From a virus: 20,519 bases of DNA. The notes beneath the pieces are model-generated. The model worked only from the letters and a program-made list of their open reading frames with translations, was not told where the DNA came from and did not search any database. Of this stretch, positions 19,964-20,519 are shown piece after piece. Made by a program: the position numbers and the translations under genes. Position 1 is the first letter of the stretch. The number at the start of each line of letters is the position of its first letter. Location of the stretch: IMG/VR virus record IMGVR_UViG_3300045110_000098, positions 1 to 20,519 of that record. One strand, 5' to 3'.

Positions 19964-20519
19964 GCTGCGCTTCCTTTCACTGCATAGGCGGTTTGGATCA
20001 GGCCCAGATCATTGCGCTTCAGCGCTGGGCTGACATCTGACTGCCTGACCCATTCACCCTCATAGCCTCTGAAGGTGCGGCCCATCGGGTCACTGAGATA
20101 GAGCAGCCATGTGCCATCAGGCGCTTTCTTGCGACCATGGAAGGTCAGCGCATGAAGGCCTTTCCAGTCATAGCCCACATGGCGCCTGAGATTGCGTGGC
20201 AGCTGCTCCATGCGCGCTGTCACTGACACCACAGCGCTGCCCTGGCGGTTTGGTTTCTTGGCGCCTGCCAGCAGATTGATCAGCGTGCTGTCGCTGATCG
20301 CCTCAAAGGTCACTGCAGCATCTGGCAGCAGCTTGCGCAGCGCCCTTTTCATATCTGCGTAGCTGGTGCCTCGATGGTCAGCGACTGGCACGCCAGATGC
20401 CTTCCTGAGCTGCATGCCGTAATCCTTGGGCACGTCATAGCCCATCCATGCCAGCACAGGGCAGATCGAGTATGGAAGGCAATTCACAAATGGCTTGCCA
20501 TCGACGCGCTGAGAGTAGA
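19960..20519 (-). CDS. C39-like cysteine peptidase, endolysin candidate (C-terminal part; continues at left end)
   Basis: The full protein, joined over the circle point, is 197 aa. It has the papain-like C39 pattern: VNCLPYSICPVLAWMGYDVP with Cys25 near the start, GLHALTFHGR with His134, and LLYLSDPMGRTF with Asp155, a plausible Cys-His-Asp triad. C39-like domains occur as the N-terminal peptidase of actinophage lysins. Here it is a stand-alone enzyme beside a holin-like gene, so I call it an endolysin candidate that cuts peptidoglycan stem peptides; there is no cell-wall-binding domain. The 127-base repeat duplicates its N-terminal coding part. A processing peptidase is the alternative. Confidence 0.78.
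   Translation of the reverse strand, partial: YSQRVDGKPFVNCLPYSICPVLAWMGYDVPKDYGMQLRKASGVPVADHRGTSYADMKRALRKLLPDAAVTFEAISDSTLINLLAGAKKPNRQGSAVVSVTARMEQLPRNLRRHVGYDWKGLHALTFHGRKKAPDGTWLLYLSDPMGRTFRGYEGEWVRQSDVSPALKRNDLGLIQTAYAVKGSAA
20393..20519. repeat. Terminal direct repeat, right copy (circular assembly overlap)
   Basis: Identical to bases 1-127; see the left copy. Removing one copy gives a continuous circle of 20,392 bp. Confidence 0.93.

Noticed and set aside
1-20519. tRNA genes, CRISPR arrays, insertion sequences
   Set aside because: I saw no cloverleaf with a conserved T-loop, no regularly spaced repeats and no transposase.

Overview
The window looks like the complete genome of a small tailed (siphovirus-type) phage assembled as a circle. 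The first 127 bases (1-127) recur exactly as the last 127 (20393-20519), so the unique circle is about 20,392 bp. Every gene I can support reads on the minus strand, so transcription runs from high to low coordinates. One gene, a C39-like cysteine peptidase, is cut by the linearisation point. The G+C content is roughly 60% by eye. Several features recall phages of Actinobacteria: a fused protease/major capsid protein, HNH endonuclease directly before the terminase, a CxxC-IFRPGN protein, a VRR-NUC nuclease, a short phage-type C5 methyltransferase, and a C39 lysin candidate. The host phylum is an inference, and I cannot name the host.

Layout in transcription order. Packaging, head and tail (19.5 -> 6.6 kb): small ORFs, HNH endonuclease, large terminase, a 31-residue membrane microprotein, HK97-type portal, a small linker protein, fused protease/capsid protein, two head-tail connector proteins, major tail protein candidate, tail assembly chaperone with a -1 frameshift at CCCTTTG, a small tail protein, tape measure (662 aa), minor tail protein (432 aa), and four fibre or receptor-binding type proteins. 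Accessory module (6.5 -> 1.1 kb): about 16 short genes joined mostly by NTGA stop/start overlaps. They include a RecB/Cas4-like exonuclease, a VRR-NUC nuclease, a C5-cytosine methyltransferase, a small XRE regulator and nine small Cys/His proteins that look zinc-binding, one with a textbook C2H2 finger. A palindrome and a promoter-like -10 lie just ahead of this module. Lysis and late module (1.0 kb -> across the junction -> 19.5 kb): winged-helix protein, holin-like membrane/coiled-coil protein, 46-residue acidic protein, C39 peptidase (endolysin candidate), acidic 94-residue protein and small ORFs leading back to HNH and terminase.

No polymerase, primase, helicase, integrase or tRNA gene is visible, so replication must rely on the host. 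Seven short ORFs below about 60 codons were read directly from the reverse strand and are placed mainly by overlap with their neighbours.

The most unusual signal is compositional. CCG and CGG are very rare while CTG and CAG are extremely abundant, yet other CpG contexts (GCGC, TCGA) are common. Together with the encoded C5-cytosine methyltransferase this suggests, but does not prove, long-term CCG-specific cytosine methylation followed by deamination to CTG/CAG.
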